Part shown: piece by piece, positions 16,315-26,079 of the stretch
Layout of the letters: the number at the start of each line of letters is the position of its first letter
Position numbering within the stretch: the stretch's first letter is position 1
Source of the DNA: Rhizobium leguminosarum
Lineage (GTDB): Bacteria > Pseudomonadota > Alphaproteobacteria > Rhizobiales > Rhizobiaceae
Direction of reading: 5' to 3'
Length of the DNA stretch: 64,000 nucleotides
Assembly (NCBI RefSeq): GCF_017876795.1
Contig: NZ_JAGIOR010000001.1
Location: 777,501-841,500, forward strand
Position numbers and translations under genes: made by a program
Notes under the pieces: model-generated
The model's input: the letters and a program-made list of their open reading frames with translations, nothing else
Database searches by the model: none
What the model was told of the DNA's origin: nothing

Positions 16315-17922
16315 TCAGAAAAGGCGGAGCCTGGTCTTGGGTTCCTGTTCCACCCTGGGATCGCGGACGCCGGGATCATCCGGCCGCCCGCCAAAGAAAG
16401 GTTTTGCCTCGCCCGGTGCGGGCGCTTTATCGCTAACGGGTTCAACGGGCTTCGGTTTTGCCGATGCCGGCGTCGGGCGTGCCGCCTCGGCAATCGTCGC
16501 GGCGCGTTCCAGTTCGATGATGCGATGGTCGTTGACCGGGCTTTCCGGCCTGACGTCGCGCAGCGGCGGCAGAGTCTTCAAGGCGGTTTCGATCGAGGCG
16601 GGCGTTGAACCGTCTTCGAGCCGACCTTCGACCTGGCCGAACGGCGCCTTCCATTCGAAGGCGTCCAGGCGGCCGGTCACCGGCGATACCGGCAGCCACT
16701 TATCGGATACGAAACCGTCTGCCACCCAGGCCGGATCGCGCGGCGCCTTGAGCGCCTGGGCCAGCCAGTGGCGCACCCGCCCCTGGTCGCCGGTTTCGGC
16801 TTCTTCGATGTCGGCCAACAGCAGGAAGGCGGCTTCACGCGGCTGCATGCGCGCTGCCGCTTCCGCCTTGGCGCGAGCCTTGGCGAATTCCTGTGCGTCG
16901 AGTGCTGCCTGGGCGACGACGAGAAGGGATTCGACGTTGTTCGGGCGCAGCCCTTCCAGCCGTTCGGCGCGCTTCAGCCGGTCGAGCGTGGAATCACCAC
17001 TGCGGGCCCTGACATAGGCTTGTCCGATCTCGGGATGCGGTGCCGATTTCCATGCCTGTTCGAGGATCGAGGCGGCCTTGCGCACACCGCCTTCGCGAAA
17101 CAGCGCCTTGGCACCAATCAGGGCTGCCGGGATGAAATCGGCGGCGAGCTTCAGCGCCTGCAGCGCATCGTCGCGGGCACCGGTCGGGTTGCTCTCCAGC
17201 TTCTCGCCGGCGCGCGCCGTCAGCAGCACGGCATGCAGACGGTTGGCTTCGGCCTTTTCGACGACACGGGCGGCCTTCTGCTGTTCGAGCAGGCGGATGG
17301 CATCGTCCCAGCGGCCGGCCTGGCTGCGATACTCGAGCGTCGCCTGTGCGGCCCAGGGCAGGTAAGGCGCGTTGTCGGCAGCTTTTTCGGCATATTGGCG
17401 GGCGGCCTCGTTGGCCCCGAGGCGGCGCGCCTCCAGATAAAGGCCGCGCAGGCCAAGTTCGCGTGTCTCGGGATCGTTGGCCATCGCTTCGAACTTGGCG
17501 CGTGCCTCATCATGGCGGCCTTCGATCAGGGCGGCCTGGGCTTCGAGCAGGTTGATCAGCGGCTCCTGATCGGCGCGGATGAGGCCGCGTGAGCGGGCGG
17601 CCATCTTGCGGGCGAGCAGCGCATTGCCGGCGCCGGCGGCGATCAGGCCGGTCGACAGCGCCTGATAACCGCGGTCTCGCTTGCGGGCGCGGAAATAACG
17701 CGTCACCGAATGCGGCGAGGTCCAAACCAGGCGGATGAACCACCAGCCGATCATCACGGCGGCGATCAGAGCGATGATCGCGCTGGCGGCGACGATCAGC
17801 TTCGTCTGGTAGATCTGGCCCTCCCAGATCAGCGAGAGGTCGCCCGGCCGATCGGCGAGCCAGGAGAAGCCATAGGCGAGAAGCAGCACGAAGAGAGCGA
17901 AGACGACGAGGCGGATCAGCAT
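16315..17922 (-). CDS. hemY: HemY-type membrane protein of the heme gene cluster
   Basis: The 535-residue protein has two N-terminal membrane segments (about residues 1-20 and 43-65) followed by a long TPR-like helical region facing the cytoplasm or periplasm, the layout of proteobacterial HemY (COG3898). This HemY is linked to late heme synthesis only by gene order; it is not the oxygen-dependent oxidase of the same name in Bacillus. The C-terminal 70 residues are proline-rich and low complexity. The start at 17922 follows the stop of the mitofilin-like gene by 4 bases with GGAT as ribosome binding site. A longer upstream reading would run through the neighbour. Confidence 0.9.
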   Translation of the reverse strand: MLIRLVVFALFVLLLAYGFSWLADRPGDLSLIWEGQIYQTKLIVAASAIIALIAAVMIGWWFIRLVWTSPHSVTRYFRARKRDRGYQALSTGLIAAGAGNALLARKMAARSRGLIRADQEPLINLLEAQAALIEGRHDEARAKFEAMANDPETRELGLRGLYLEARRLGANEAARQYAEKAADNAPYLPWAAQATLEYRSQAGRWDDAIRLLEQQKAARVVEKAEANRLHAVLLTARAGEKLESNPTGARDDALQALKLAADFIPAALIGAKALFREGGVRKAASILEQAWKSAPHPEIGQAYVRARSGDSTLDRLKRAERLEGLRPNNVESLLVVAQAALDAQEFAKARAKAEAAARMQPREAAFLLLADIEEAETGDQGRVRHWLAQALKAPRDPAWVADGFVSDKWLPVSPVTGRLDAFEWKAPFGQVEGRLEDGSTPASIETALKTLPPLRDVRPESPVNDHRIIELERAATIAEAARPTPASAKPKPVEPVSDKAPAPGEAKPFFGGRPDDPGVRDPRVEQEPKTRLRLF

Positions 17923-17926
17923 GGTC

Positions 17927-19195
17927 TCATCCTTCCTTGCCGGTGCCGGAAACCGCTTTCGACAGCGCCCCGCCGACCAGTTCCTCGACGCGGATACGCG
18001 CTTCGAGCGATTGCTTGAAGGCGGCGGAAGCCTGTTTGCCGGCAGCCGGCAGATTATTCCATTCGGCGGAAGCACCCGGCAGGTCGCCGCTTTTCACCTT
18101 GTCCTCCAGGCGGGCGGCGATGGCTTCGACGCTTTCGCCATCGATATTGCCGACGGGACGGACGCTGACCAGCGACTTGGCGCTCGACATCAACCGGTCC
18201 GACCAGCTCTCATTCGGGTCCGGCTGGTTGACAGCTTCGACGATCGCGGTGGCGACATCGGGAACCTGACGCACGAGTTCGGCGCGCGAGGGAATGCCGG
18301 TCTCGGCAAAGGCTCGGAGGTCGGCGACGGCAGGATCGTCGGGTGCGACACCGGCGAAGGTATCGAGTTCGCCCAGGAACGGCCCACCGCGATCGATCGC
18401 CGCCTTGAGGGCGGCAGCTGCGATCGCCCGGGCAACGGCGACATCCTCACGCGGCGCGTTCAGCTTCTTTTCGGCCTCTTCGAGGCGCTTGGCGATATCG
18501 GCGCCGCTCGTCGTCTGCTGCTCGGAAGACTGGGAAAGTGTGGCGCGCAGCTGGTCGACCTGGCCGGTCAGTTCCGCAATCTTCTGGTTGAGTGCCTCGA
18601 CATTTGCCGAATCGGTCGGTGCGGCGGCTACCGGGGCCTTCGCAACCGCTTCCAGCGCAGCGACACGCTTCTCAAGCGCACCATCACCTGCGCTCGCTGG
18701 ATTGGCGGCAAGGTTGGCGACGGCCTGTTTCAGGCCGTCGACCTCGCTGGAGAGATCGGTAGTCTGCGGTGAGGTCGTCTGCGGCGCGGAAGACCCGCCC
18801 GGGAGGTAACCGGCATATTGGATGGCGCCGGCGCCAAGCAGCGCCACGAGTCCGCCGACGATGCCGGCGGCAATGAGACCGGAGGTGGCGGCGCTCTTCG
18901 GCGCGGGCTGTTCGGCAGCGGGCGTGAAGGAAGGTTCGGGGGTTACCGGTTCCTCCTCCGGCGCATCAATCGCCGGTTTCTCTTCATGTTCGGCATGCGA
19001 CGCAGTCTCGGTTTCGGGCGGCGGGCCGGCATCGGCGGTGCTGTCGGCATCGCCGGTTTCATGGTCCACCGGTTTTTCGGTATCGGCTGCGGAGGCGAAT
19101 TCCTGTGCATCGAGGTCGATCGTGACCGGCTCGTCGGCGCTCTTCGAATGGCGTGGCGGGTTTCCCGATACCATGAGGTCCTCTTTATCCTGCAT
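17927..19195 (-). CDS. Mitofilin-like inner-membrane protein (COG4223)
   Basis: A 422-residue protein with an acidic, proline-rich N-terminus (about residues 1-90), a single membrane helix near 95-118 (SGLIAAGIVGGLVALLGAGAI), a coiled-coil stretch near 135-215 and a C-terminal helical domain resembling Mic60/mitofilin. Alphaproteobacterial members sit beside heme genes and are thought to shape or organise inner-membrane contacts. The ATG at 19195 starts MQDKEDLMVSG; the internal Met at residue 8 is an alternative. It lies between hemD and hemY on the same strand and is probably in one operon hemC-hemD-this gene-hemY. Confidence 0.88.
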   Translation of the reverse strand: MQDKEDLMVSGNPPRHSKSADEPVTIDLDAQEFASAADTEKPVDHETGDADSTADAGPPPETETASHAEHEEKPAIDAPEEEPVTPEPSFTPAAEQPAPKSAATSGLIAAGIVGGLVALLGAGAIQYAGYLPGGSSAPQTTSPQTTDLSSEVDGLKQAVANLAANPASAGDGALEKRVAALEAVAKAPVAAAPTDSANVEALNQKIAELTGQVDQLRATLSQSSEQQTTSGADIAKRLEEAEKKLNAPREDVAVARAIAAAALKAAIDRGGPFLGELDTFAGVAPDDPAVADLRAFAETGIPSRAELVRQVPDVATAIVEAVNQPDPNESWSDRLMSSAKSLVSVRPVGNIDGESVEAIAARLEDKVKSGDLPGASAEWNNLPAAGKQASAAFKQSLEARIRVEELVGGALSKAVSGTGKEG

Positions 19196-19263
19196 TGCAA
19201 CGAAACTAGACAGTGATGCCAGTTAAGGGAAGAGGTTAGATCAAATTTGGGCGGCTAAAGCCT

Positions 19264-19971
19264 TCAAAGCAGCGACAAAAGGCTTTTCTCATCCGTCATA
19301 GGCGAAATCATTACGCTTTTTTTCAGAGCGGTCGGGATGGCTTCCGCCACGGCCTCGCTGAGGCAGAGAAGACGGATTCCGCTCTCTTCCGAGAGGGCCG
19401 ATCGCAGTTCGGGCACGCCGAAAAAATCCTCGGCCGTCTGCCGGGAATAGAAGAGTATGACCTCCGGCCTCCGGCCTGAGAAAATCGCTTCGATCTCTGC
19501 CGGGCTGGGGGCGACCGGCTGCATGCGATAACATTCGGCGACGGAAAAGCGGATGCCGCGCTGGCGCAATCCTGCTTCGAAAGTTTCGGCCCGCGGCAAG
19601 CCGGCAAGATAGAGCAAGTGGCCGGCTCCCTGCGCTGCGACGAGATCGGCGAGATCGCGGCCGTTGCCCTTAGATGAAGCGACCGCTCGGAAGCCGAGCT
19701 TGCGGGCTTCTTCCGCCGTCGTCTCGCCGACGGCGAAAAGCGGGCGGGCAAGATGCGGACCAAGCTGTTCTTCGAGAGCGGAGATGACCCTGATGGCTTC
19801 GGCGCTGGTCACTGCGATTGCGCCGCTGGTTCCTGCCAGCGCGGCTGCAGCTGCGGCGCTGTCGTGCAGCGGCCGACGCAGCTGCAGCAGCAGCGGCTCG
19901 TGGCCCATATCGCGCAGACGTTGTGCGGTTTTTTCGGCCGAATGCGCGGGGCGGGTGACGAGCACGCGCAT
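19264..19971 (-). CDS. hemD: Uroporphyrinogen-III synthase
   Basis: HemD closes hydroxymethylbilane to uroporphyrinogen III with inversion of ring D. The 235-residue protein matches the poorly conserved family by the N-terminal MRVLVTRPAHSAEKTAQRL, the VTSAEAIRVI segment, FAVGETTAEEARKLG near residue 90 and a TAEDFF motif in the second lobe (FYSRQTAEDFF). Position immediately after hemC (7 bases between) supports the call. The start at 19971 removes an upstream extension that would overlap hemC. Confidence 0.93.
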   Translation of the reverse strand: MRVLVTRPAHSAEKTAQRLRDMGHEPLLLQLRRPLHDSAAAAAALAGTSGAIAVTSAEAIRVISALEEQLGPHLARPLFAVGETTAEEARKLGFRAVASSKGNGRDLADLVAAQGAGHLLYLAGLPRAETFEAGLRQRGIRFSVAECYRMQPVAPSPAEIEAIFSGRRPEVILFYSRQTAEDFFGVPELRSALSEESGIRLLCLSEAVAEAIPTALKKSVMISPMTDEKSLLSLL

Positions 19972-19978
19972 GGCCGCG

Positions 19979-20908
19979 TCAGTGCCAGTCGTCGAAAAAG
20001 GCGCTGCCGGCCCTTGCGCGCACGTCCTGGCCGGCGCGGGTGCCGAGGGCGGCCGCATCGCGGCGGTGGCCGTCGGTCGTCACCGCATGCTGGCTGCGGC
20101 CGTCAGGCGTGATGATCAGGCCGGAAAAACGGATCAGGTCGCCTTCGCAGACGGCATAACCGCCGATCGGCGTGCGGCAGGAGCCGTCGAGCGCGGCGAG
20201 GAAGGCGCGCTCACAGGAGACCGTGTCGAAGGTCGGCGCATCGTTGACCGGCGCCAGCAGATCGTCGATCCTGGTATCACCGATGCGGCTTTCGATGCAG
20301 ATCGCCCCCTGCGCCGGCGCCGGCGGAAATGTGTCGGGGTCGAGAATATCGGTCAGCACCTCGACCTTGCCGAGGCGCTTCAGGCCGGCAAGCGCCAGCA
20401 GGGTCGCATCGACCTGGCCCTCGTCCAGCTTGCGCAGCCGCGTTTCCACCTGGCCGCGGAAGGTGACGACATTGATATCCGGCCGCATGCGGCGGATCAG
20501 CGCCTGGCGGCGCAGCGACGAGGAACCGACGGTGGCGCCATGCGGCAGGTCGATCAGTTTGCGGGCGGTGCGGCCGATGACGGCGTCGCGGATATCCTCG
20601 CGCGGCAGATAGGCGGAGAGATAAAGGCCTTCGGGCAACTTCGTCGGCATGTCCTTGGCGGAGTGCACGGCGAAATCCAGCTCGCCTGATACAAGCTTCT
20701 GTTCGAGTTCCTCGGTGAAGAGGCCCTTGCCGCCGATCTCGGCCAGCGAACGGTCGGTGATGCGGTCGCCCTTGGTCGTCAGCACGACGATCTCGAACAT
20801 TTCCTCAGGCAGATGATGCGCCGCCATCAGCCTGTCGCGGGCCTCATGCGACTGGGCAAGCGCCAGCGGGCTGCCCCGCGTGCCGATCCGGAAAGGTTTT
20901 GTTTGCAT
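19979..20908 (-). CDS. hemC: Porphobilinogen deaminase (hydroxymethylbilane synthase)
   Basis: HemC polymerises four porphobilinogens to hydroxymethylbilane. The 309-residue protein has [13 protein letters not shown] at its N-terminus, the catalytic Asp in [17 protein letters not shown]-type and SSLRRQAL arginine-rich substrate sites, and the cofactor Cys in the [12 protein letters not shown] segment near residue 240 that holds the dipyrromethane. ATG at 20908 gives the standard N-terminus [13 protein letters not shown]. It diverges from tsaD with 72 bases between starts, which must contain both promoters. Confidence 0.97.
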   Translation of the reverse strand: MQTKPFRIGTRGSPLALAQSHEARDRLMAAHHLPEEMFEIVVLTTKGDRITDRSLAEIGGKGLFTEELEQKLVSGELDFAVHSAKDMPTKLPEGLYLSAYLPREDIRDAVIGRTARKLIDLPHGATVGSSSLRRQALIRRMRPDINVVTFRGQVETRLRKLDEGQVDATLLALAGLKRLGKVEVLTDILDPDTFPPAPAQGAICIESRIGDTRIDDLLAPVNDAPTFDTVSCERAFLAALDGSCRTPIGGYAVCEGDLIRFSGLIITPDGRSQHAVTTDGHRRDAAALGTRAGQDVRARAGSAFFDDWH

Positions 20909-20980
20909 CCGCTCTATTCCGTTGTTACCGGAGTTCTCGTAAACGGGTTTCCATCTCATCGCAATCAACGAACAGGCCTC

Positions 20981-22102
20981 ATGGTTCCCTTTCTGCGCAT
21001 CCTTGGCATCGAAACGAGCTGCGACGAGACCGCCGCCGCCGTCGTCGAGCGCGATGCGGAGGGGCATTCCAACGTTCTGTCGGATGTGGTGCTTTCCCAG
21101 CTCGACGAGCACAGCGCCTATGGCGGCGTGGTGCCGGAAATCGCCGCGCGCGCCCATGTCGAGGCGCTGGACGAGCTGATCGAGGAGGCGCTGAAGCGCG
21201 CCAATGTGTCGCTGGCTGATATCGACGCCATTGCCGCCACGTCGGGACCGGGGCTGATCGGCGGGCTCCTGGTCGGGCTGATGACCGGCAAGGCGATCGC
21301 CAGAGCCGCCGGCAAGCCGCTCTATGCGGTCAACCATCTCGAAGGCCATGCGCTGACGGCGCGACTGACGGACGGGCTCTCCTTTCCCTATCTGATGCTG
21401 CTCGTTTCCGGCGGCCATACCCAGTTGATCCTGGTGCGCGGCGTCGGACAGTACGAGCGCTGGGGCACGACGATCGACGATGCGCTCGGCGAGGCCTTCG
21501 ACAAGACGGCAAAGCTGCTCGGCCTGCCCTATCCCGGCGGCCCGGCGGTGGAACGGATGGCCCGCGACGGCAATGCCGATCGTTTCGCTTTTCCGCGACC
21601 ACTGGTCGGCGAGGCACGGCTCGATTTCTCCTTCTCCGGCCTGAAGACGGCGGTGCGGCAGGCGGCGCAGGATATCGCGCCGCTCAGCGATCAGGATGTG
21701 GCGGATATTTGCGCCTCGTTCCAGAAGGCGGTTTCGCGCACGCTGAAGGACCGTATCGGCCGCGGCCTGCAGCGGTTCAAGACGGAATTTGCGGCGACAT
21801 TCTCAGCGACTGGCTCAGCGACTGGCGAGAAGCCGGCGCTCGTCGTTGCCGGCGGTGTCGCCGCCAATCTCGAACTGCGCGGCACATTGCAGGCGCTCTG
21901 CGACAAGAACGGCTTCCGCTTCATTGCGCCGCCGCTGCATCTCTGCACCGACAATGCGGTAATGATCGCCTGGGCAGGGCTGGAGCGGATGGCGACCGGT
22001 GCCGCGGCGGATGCGCTCGACGTCCAGCCGCGTTCGCGCTGGCCGCTCGATTCCAATGCGGAAACGCTGATCGGTTTCGGCAAGAGGGGGGCCAAGGCAT
22101 GA
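20981..22102 (+). CDS. tsaD: tRNA N6-adenosine threonylcarbamoyltransferase TsaD
   Basis: TsaD transfers threonylcarbamoyl to A37 of tRNAs reading ANN codons, together with TsaB, TsaE and TsaC. The 373-residue protein shows the ASKHA fold: [15 protein letters not shown] near residues 7-21, the metal-binding HLEGH near 119-123, [10 protein letters not shown] and the ATP-binding [12 protein letters not shown]. The start at 20981 was chosen over an upstream open frame because [16 protein letters not shown] is the family N-terminus. The stop overlaps the gpsA start as ATGA, so the two are coupled. Confidence 0.96.
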   Translation: MVPFLRILGIETSCDETAAAVVERDAEGHSNVLSDVVLSQLDEHSAYGGVVPEIAARAHVEALDELIEEALKRANVSLADIDAIAATSGPGLIGGLLVGLMTGKAIARAAGKPLYAVNHLEGHALTARLTDGLSFPYLMLLVSGGHTQLILVRGVGQYERWGTTIDDALGEAFDKTAKLLGLPYPGGPAVERMARDGNADRFAFPRPLVGEARLDFSFSGLKTAVRQAAQDIAPLSDQDVADICASFQKAVSRTLKDRIGRGLQRFKTEFAATFSATGSATGEKPALVVAGGVAANLELRGTLQALCDKNGFRFIAPPLHLCTDNAVMIAWAGLERMATGAAADALDVQPRSRWPLDSNAETLIGFGKRGAKA

Positions 22103-23082
22103 GCGAAAACATCGCCGTCGTCGGATCGGGGGCTTTCGGCACGGCGCTCGCCGCCGTCATCGCCCTTGCCGGCCGCAGCGCGGTGACGCTCGTCGGGCGC
22201 AATCCGTCGCTGATGGCCGATCTGAAGGCCGAACGGCTGCATGATGCGGTGCTTCCCGGCATTTCTCTGCCCGATACGCTGGAATTTGCCGCCGAGGCGG
22301 AAGCAATTGCCGACGCCTCCATCGTGCTTTTTGCGATGCCGTCGCAGGCGCAGTCCGATGCGGCGCGGCAATACGGACCCTATCTTTCCAAGGATGCCGT
22401 TGTCGTCACCTGCGCCAAGGGCATCGAGCGGGCAACCGGCAATCTTCTGACCGACATGCTGGAACGGGAACTGCCGGACCATTCCGTCGCCGTGCTCTCC
22501 GGCCCGGGTTTTGCCGCCGATATCGCCAAGGGCCTGCCGACGGCGATGGCGATCGCGGCTGAGGATATGGAGGTCGCGGAGCGGCTCGCACAGGCAATTT
22601 CCGGACGGACCTTCCGGCTCTATGCCTCCAGCGACCGGATCGGCGTGCAGCTCGGCGGTGCGCTGAAGAACGTGCTGGCGATCGCCTGCGGCATCGTCGA
22701 AGGCGGCGGCATCGGCGACTCCGCCCGTGCGGCGCTGATTGCCCGCGGGCTTGCGGAAATGTCGCGCTTCGTCGTCGCCAAGGGCGGCCAGGCCGATACG
22801 GTGCGCGGGCTTTCCGGCCTCGGCGATCTGGTGCTGACGGCAACCAGCCATCAATCGCGCAACCTGCGCTTCGGCATCGCGCTCGGACGCGGCGAAAAGG
22901 CCGATCCGCTGCAGGGCGCGTTGGTCGAAGGTGCGCTTGCCGCCTCCGTCGCCTCGCGGCTTGCCGCAGAGCTTGCGGTCAGCATGCCGATCACCGACGC
23001 CGTTTCCGCCATCATCGACGGCAGGCTCGATATATTAGAGGCGATAGAGCAGCTGATGACGCGTCCGATCACCACCGAATAG
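22099..23082 (+). CDS. gpsA: Glycerol-3-phosphate dehydrogenase [NAD(P)+]
   Basis: GpsA reduces dihydroxyacetone phosphate to sn-glycerol-3-phosphate for phospholipid synthesis. The 327-residue protein has the Rossmann motif [10 protein letters not shown] at residues 9-18, the [16 protein letters not shown] block near 134-149 and the catalytic Lys in [17 protein letters not shown] near 190. Conserved C-terminal [11 protein letters not shown] follows. It overlaps tsaD by four bases and is followed by two small genes in the same direction, so tsaD-gpsA-YciI-EVE-methyltransferase likely form one operon. Confidence 0.96.
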   Translation: MSENIAVVGSGAFGTALAAVIALAGRSAVTLVGRNPSLMADLKAERLHDAVLPGISLPDTLEFAAEAEAIADASIVLFAMPSQAQSDAARQYGPYLSKDAVVVTCAKGIERATGNLLTDMLERELPDHSVAVLSGPGFAADIAKGLPTAMAIAAEDMEVAERLAQAISGRTFRLYASSDRIGVQLGGALKNVLAIACGIVEGGGIGDSARAALIARGLAEMSRFVVAKGGQADTVRGLSGLGDLVLTATSHQSRNLRFGIALGRGEKADPLQGALVEGALAASVASRLAAELAVSMPITDAVSAIIDGRLDILEAIEQLMTRPITTE

Positions 23083-23091
23083 GAGACAGAC

Positions 23092-23385
23092 ATGCTTTTC
23101 GCCCTTCTCTGCAAGGACAAACCGGGACATTTGAACGTGCGCATGGAGACGCGTCCGACACATGTCGAGTACCTGAACGGGCTGAATGCCGATGGCACAT
23201 TGAAGATCGCCGGCCCGTTTCTCGATGACGACGGCAAGGCCTGCGGCAGCCTGATCGTCGTCGAAGCGGAATCGAAGGAGGCGGCGCGTGCGCTTGCCGA
23301 TGCCGATCCTTATGCCAAGGCCGGACTGTTCGAAAGCGTCGACGTCAAGGCCTTCAACTGGGTCTTCAACAAACCGGAGGCTTGA
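23092..23385 (+). CDS. YciI-like protein
   Basis: A 97-residue protein of the YciI / YCII family (ferredoxin-like fold). It starts MLFALLCKDKPGHLNVR, and the conserved THVEYLNGL and AGPFLDDDGKACGSLIVVEAES blocks follow. The His and Asp that form the putative active site in YciI-family structures (HxxYL ... D) are present. The biochemical role is not known, although some family members dechlorinate or act as peroxidases. It lies 9 bases after gpsA and 2 bases before the EVE-domain gene. Confidence 0.88.
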   Translation: MLFALLCKDKPGHLNVRMETRPTHVEYLNGLNADGTLKIAGPFLDDDGKACGSLIVVEAESKEAARALADADPYAKAGLFESVDVKAFNWVFNKPEA

Positions 23386-23387
23386 GC

Positions 23388-23819
23388 ATGGCGCACTGGC
23401 TCTACAAATCCGAACCCGCCTCCTGGTCATGGGAGCAGCAGAAGGCTGCCGGCGAAAAGGGCACGGAATGGACCGGTGTCCGCAACTATCTGGCGCGCAA
23501 CAACATGCGGGCGATGCAGATCGGCGACAAAGGGTTTTTCTATCATTCCAATGACGGGCTCGAGGTCGTCGGCATTGTCGAAGTCTCAGCGCTGTCGCAG
23601 CCCGATTCCACCGCCAAGGGCGACCCGAAATGGGATTGCGTCCATATCCGCGCCGTCATGGACATGCCGAAGCCGGTGACGCTGAAGGATGTCAAGGCGA
23701 GCGAAAAGCTCGCCAAGATGGCGCTCGTCACCTCGATGCGGCTTTCGGTGCAGCCGGTGACGGAAGAGGAGTATCTCGAAGTCTGCCGCATGGGCGGACT
23801 GGACAATCCGCCGCGTTGA
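23388..23819 (+). CDS. EVE domain-containing protein
   Basis: A 143-residue single-domain protein. The N-terminal AHWLYKSEPASWSWEQQ and GVRNYLARNNMRAMQIGDKGFFYHSN are diagnostic of the EVE (PUA-like) family, related to YTH domains, which bind modified bases in DNA or RNA. The aromatic residues around WTGVRNYLARN could form the base pocket. A stand-alone EVE domain here has no restriction partner nearby, so it is likely the conserved housekeeping type. GGAGG lies 8 bases before the ATG at 23388. Its last codons overlap the next gene as TTGA. Confidence 0.93.
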   Translation: MAHWLYKSEPASWSWEQQKAAGEKGTEWTGVRNYLARNNMRAMQIGDKGFFYHSNDGLEVVGIVEVSALSQPDSTAKGDPKWDCVHIRAVMDMPKPVTLKDVKASEKLAKMALVTSMRLSVQPVTEEEYLEVCRMGGLDNPPR

Positions 23820-24469
23820 AGACCGATCCGGAAGCCTTCATCCGCGCCAATACCAGCCCGATGACGCCGCCGCATGTGCCGGAGATTTCACTCTATCTGG
23901 CGAGCGAGGCGCATGAGCTCTGGTTGAAGACGGAGGAAGAGCTTGAGGCAATCGGCCTGCCGCCACCCTTCTGGGCTTTTGCCTGGGCGGGCGGCCAGGG
24001 ACTGGCGCGCTACATTCTCGATCATCCGGACGTTGTGCGCGGCAAGCGCCTGTTGGATTTCGCCAGCGGTTCCGGCCTCGTTGGCATTGCGGCTGCGATG
24101 GCCGGTGCCCTGGAGGTGACGGCCGCCGATATCGATCCCTGGACGGAGAGCGCGATCCGGCTGAATGCCGAGGCCAATGGCGTTTCGCTCGGATTTACCG
24201 GCGCCGATCTGATCGGCAAGGCCGTCGACGCGGATATCGTGCTTGCCGGCGACGTCTTCTATGACCGCGCTTTTGCCGATGCGCTCCTTCCCTGGCTGTC
24301 GCGGCTGGCGGCGGAGGGCAAGTTGGTTCTGGTCGGCGATCCCGGCCGCAGCTATCTGCCGCGGGACCAGCTGGAACTCTGCGCGGTTTACGAGGTGCCG
24401 GTGACGCGGGCGCTTGAAGACAGCGAAATTAAGAAGACAACAGTGTGGCGCTTCGGCTCCAGATCTTAA
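23816..24469 (+). CDS. Class I SAM-dependent methyltransferase (ETF-beta lysine type)
   Basis: The 217-residue protein shows methyltransferase motif I as LLDFASGSGLVGIAAA near residues 77-92, then AADIDPWTESAIRLNAEANG and the acidic motif IVLAGDVFYD. The block LPPPFWAFAWAGGQGLARYILD is typical of the METTL20/EtfBkmt-type or ribosomal-protein lysine methyltransferase group, so a protein lysine is the likely substrate (inference). TTG at 23816 overlapping the EVE stop as TTGA is preferred, because DPEAFIRANT is conserved in this group; the first ATG is 45 bases later. The 3' end overlaps the convergent secreted-protein gene by four bases. Confidence 0.85.
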   Translation: MKTDPEAFIRANTSPMTPPHVPEISLYLASEAHELWLKTEEELEAIGLPPPFWAFAWAGGQGLARYILDHPDVVRGKRLLDFASGSGLVGIAAAMAGALEVTAADIDPWTESAIRLNAEANGVSLGFTGADLIGKAVDADIVLAGDVFYDRAFADALLPWLSRLAAEGKLVLVGDPGRSYLPRDQLELCAVYEVPVTRALEDSEIKKTTVWRFGSRS

Positions 24470-24972
24470 GGCCGGATGACGCAGACATTGGCCTCGTAGG
24501 CGCAAGGGTCGTCCTGGACGGCGACGTCGATGACCTTTGCCTTCGAGGCTGTCGGTTCGGGCCGTGCCGCCGGATAATATCCGTATCCATTGCCGCCGAC
24601 ATAAGTCCCGCCATCGACCTGATAGGCATACGAGCCGGCATAGGTGTCGCCGCTGTCGCCACCCGGCGGCTGGGGTGCGATGATGATCAGGCCGCCGCGA
24701 GCGACGCGATTGGTCGCTGCCGACGAAAACTGCTTCAAGAACGGCATCCGCTCTCTGCCGTGTCGGCCGCCATAGGTGTTGCCGAAACGGATGCCGCGAT
24801 CGCGCCAGCCCATATGTTGGCCGAGAAACAACCCGTTGTGAAAGGCGTGGCGATGGCCAAAGAAGCGTTGATCGGGGAAGCGGTGATCAAGACGGCGCTC
24901 ACCGGCGGTGGCGGGGAACACGGCAAGCGCAGACAGGGCAAGCAGGGTGACTGCTGATAGACTGCGAAACAT
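24466..24972 (-). CDS. Secreted His/Gly/Arg-rich hypothetical protein
   Basis: A 168-residue protein with a clear signal peptide (about residues 1-23, ending FPATAG). The mature part is rich in His, Arg, Gly and Tyr: a basic and His-rich half (RRLDHRFPDQRFFGHRHAFHNG), then a Gly/Tyr-rich half (GGTYVGGNGYGYYP) and two Cys in DPCAYEANVCVIRP that may form a disulfide. I do not recognise a family. A small periplasmic or surface protein is the most that can be said. It converges on the methyltransferase with stop codons overlapping by four bases and diverges from sdhC. Confidence 0.8.
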   Translation of the reverse strand: MFRSLSAVTLLALSALAVFPATAGERRLDHRFPDQRFFGHRHAFHNGLFLGQHMGWRDRGIRFGNTYGGRHGRERMPFLKQFSSAATNRVARGGLIIIAPQPPGGDSGDTYAGSYAYQVDGGTYVGGNGYGYYPAARPEPTASKAKVIDVAVQDDPCAYEANVCVIRP

Positions 24973-25285
24973 GGACGCCGGCCTCCGGAATTCTGATCGT
25001 TAACAAATCGTTAAAGCCAGATTGCGTCAAAAGCGGCAGCTTGTCCATGTACATCAGGAGAACGGCATAAATATTGAGCCGAAAAGACCAGTTTCGTTAG
25101 CCCGCAAATTTCGTGGTAACCCGAATCGATTAAATTAAAGCGAGACAGCGATTGTGCTTGTCGTCGGCGTTCCCGGTGATTAAACGTCGCAATTGATGCA
25201 ACGCACACAGAGAATTTGTCATTCGTGTGGTTGACTGAGCATGCTCCGAAATCCGGGAGCGCAGAGAAGCCGCCGCGAGGTTCTG
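24973..25285. promoter_or_regulatory. Divergent promoter region of sdhCDAB
   Basis: No gene is supported in this 313-bp gap. It holds AT-rich stretches (CGTTAACAAATCGTTAAA near 25000 and CGATTAAATTAAAG near 25122), and must carry the promoter of the sdh operon and of the secreted-protein gene. I cannot place -35/-10 boxes with confidence. GAGG lies 7 bases before the sdhC start. Confidence 0.5.
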
Positions 25286-25681
25286 ATGGCGAACGTGACA
25301 AATAACCGGCCCCTATCGCCGCATCTGCAAATTTACAAACCTATTCCCACCATGGTCATGTCCATCGTCCACCGCATTACCGGTGGGGCGCTCTACGTCG
25401 GGACGCTGCTGGTCGCCTGGTGGCTGATCGCAGCGGCAAGCGGCCAGGGTTCCTATGACTGGGCCAACTGGGTGCTCGGCAGCCTTCTCGGCAAGCTTGT
25501 GCTTCTTGGCTACACTTGGGCACTGCTGCACCACATGCTCGGCGGTTTCCGCCATTTCATGTGGGACCTCGGCTACGGCTTCGGGAAGGAATTCTCGACC
25601 AAGCTCGCCATCGCCAACATCATCGGGTCGCTCTGTCTGACCGTGCTGGTCTGGGTGATCGGCTTCCTCATTCGCTTCTGA
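25286..25681 (+). CDS. sdhC: Succinate dehydrogenase cytochrome b556 subunit
   Basis: SdhC is one of the two membrane anchors of complex II and provides a heme b ligand and part of the quinone site. The 131-residue protein begins with the family pattern [12 protein letters not shown], followed by SIVHRITGG and three hydrophobic helices. The heme ligand His is in [13 protein letters not shown]. The ATG at 25286 has GAGG upstream and was chosen over an earlier in-frame start. It is first in sdhCDAB. Confidence 0.96.
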   Translation: MANVTNNRPLSPHLQIYKPIPTMVMSIVHRITGGALYVGTLLVAWWLIAAASGQGSYDWANWVLGSLLGKLVLLGYTWALLHHMLGGFRHFMWDLGYGFGKEFSTKLAIANIIGSLCLTVLVWVIGFLIRF

Positions 25682-25691
25682 AGGTCCTCTC

Positions 25692-26072
25692 ATGGATATG
25701 CGCACCCCCCTCGGCAAGGTTCGCGGGCTCGGCTCCGCCAAGGAAGGCACGGACCATTTCTGGCGCCAGCGGCTGACGGCTGTCGCCAATGTTCCGCTGA
25801 TCCTGTTCTTCCTTATCTTCCTGCTCAGCTATGCCGGTGCGCCCTATGCGGATGTGGTTCGCGCGCTGTCGAATCCTTTCGTCGCGGTCATCATGGGGCT
25901 GATGGTGATCTCCGGCGTCATCCACATGAAGCTCGGCATGCAGGTCATCATCGAGGATTACGTGCACGGCGAGTTCGGCAAGATCGCGCTGCTGATGCTG
26001 AACACGTTTTTTGCGATCGTGATCGCCGGCCTCTGTCTGTTCGCCATTCTGAAAATCGCATTCGTAGGATAA
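25692..26072 (+). CDS. sdhD: Succinate dehydrogenase hydrophobic anchor subunit
   Basis: SdhD is the second membrane anchor of complex II. The 126-residue protein opens with [27 protein letters not shown], typical of alphaproteobacterial SdhD, and has three hydrophobic helices. The conserved His and Tyr-His segments near the second helix ([16 protein letters not shown]) serve heme and quinone binding. It lies 10 bases after sdhC and 7 bases before sdhA. Confidence 0.95.
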   Translation: MDMRTPLGKVRGLGSAKEGTDHFWRQRLTAVANVPLILFFLIFLLSYAGAPYADVVRALSNPFVAVIMGLMVISGVIHMKLGMQVIIEDYVHGEFGKIALLMLNTFFAIVIAGLCLFAILKIAFVG

Positions 26073-26079
26073 GCTCGAT

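Noticed and set aside
25011..25301. A 96-codon frame on the minus strand in the sdhC upstream region
   Set aside because: It has no recognisable domain or ribosome binding site and overlaps the sdhC start and the probable sdh promoter.
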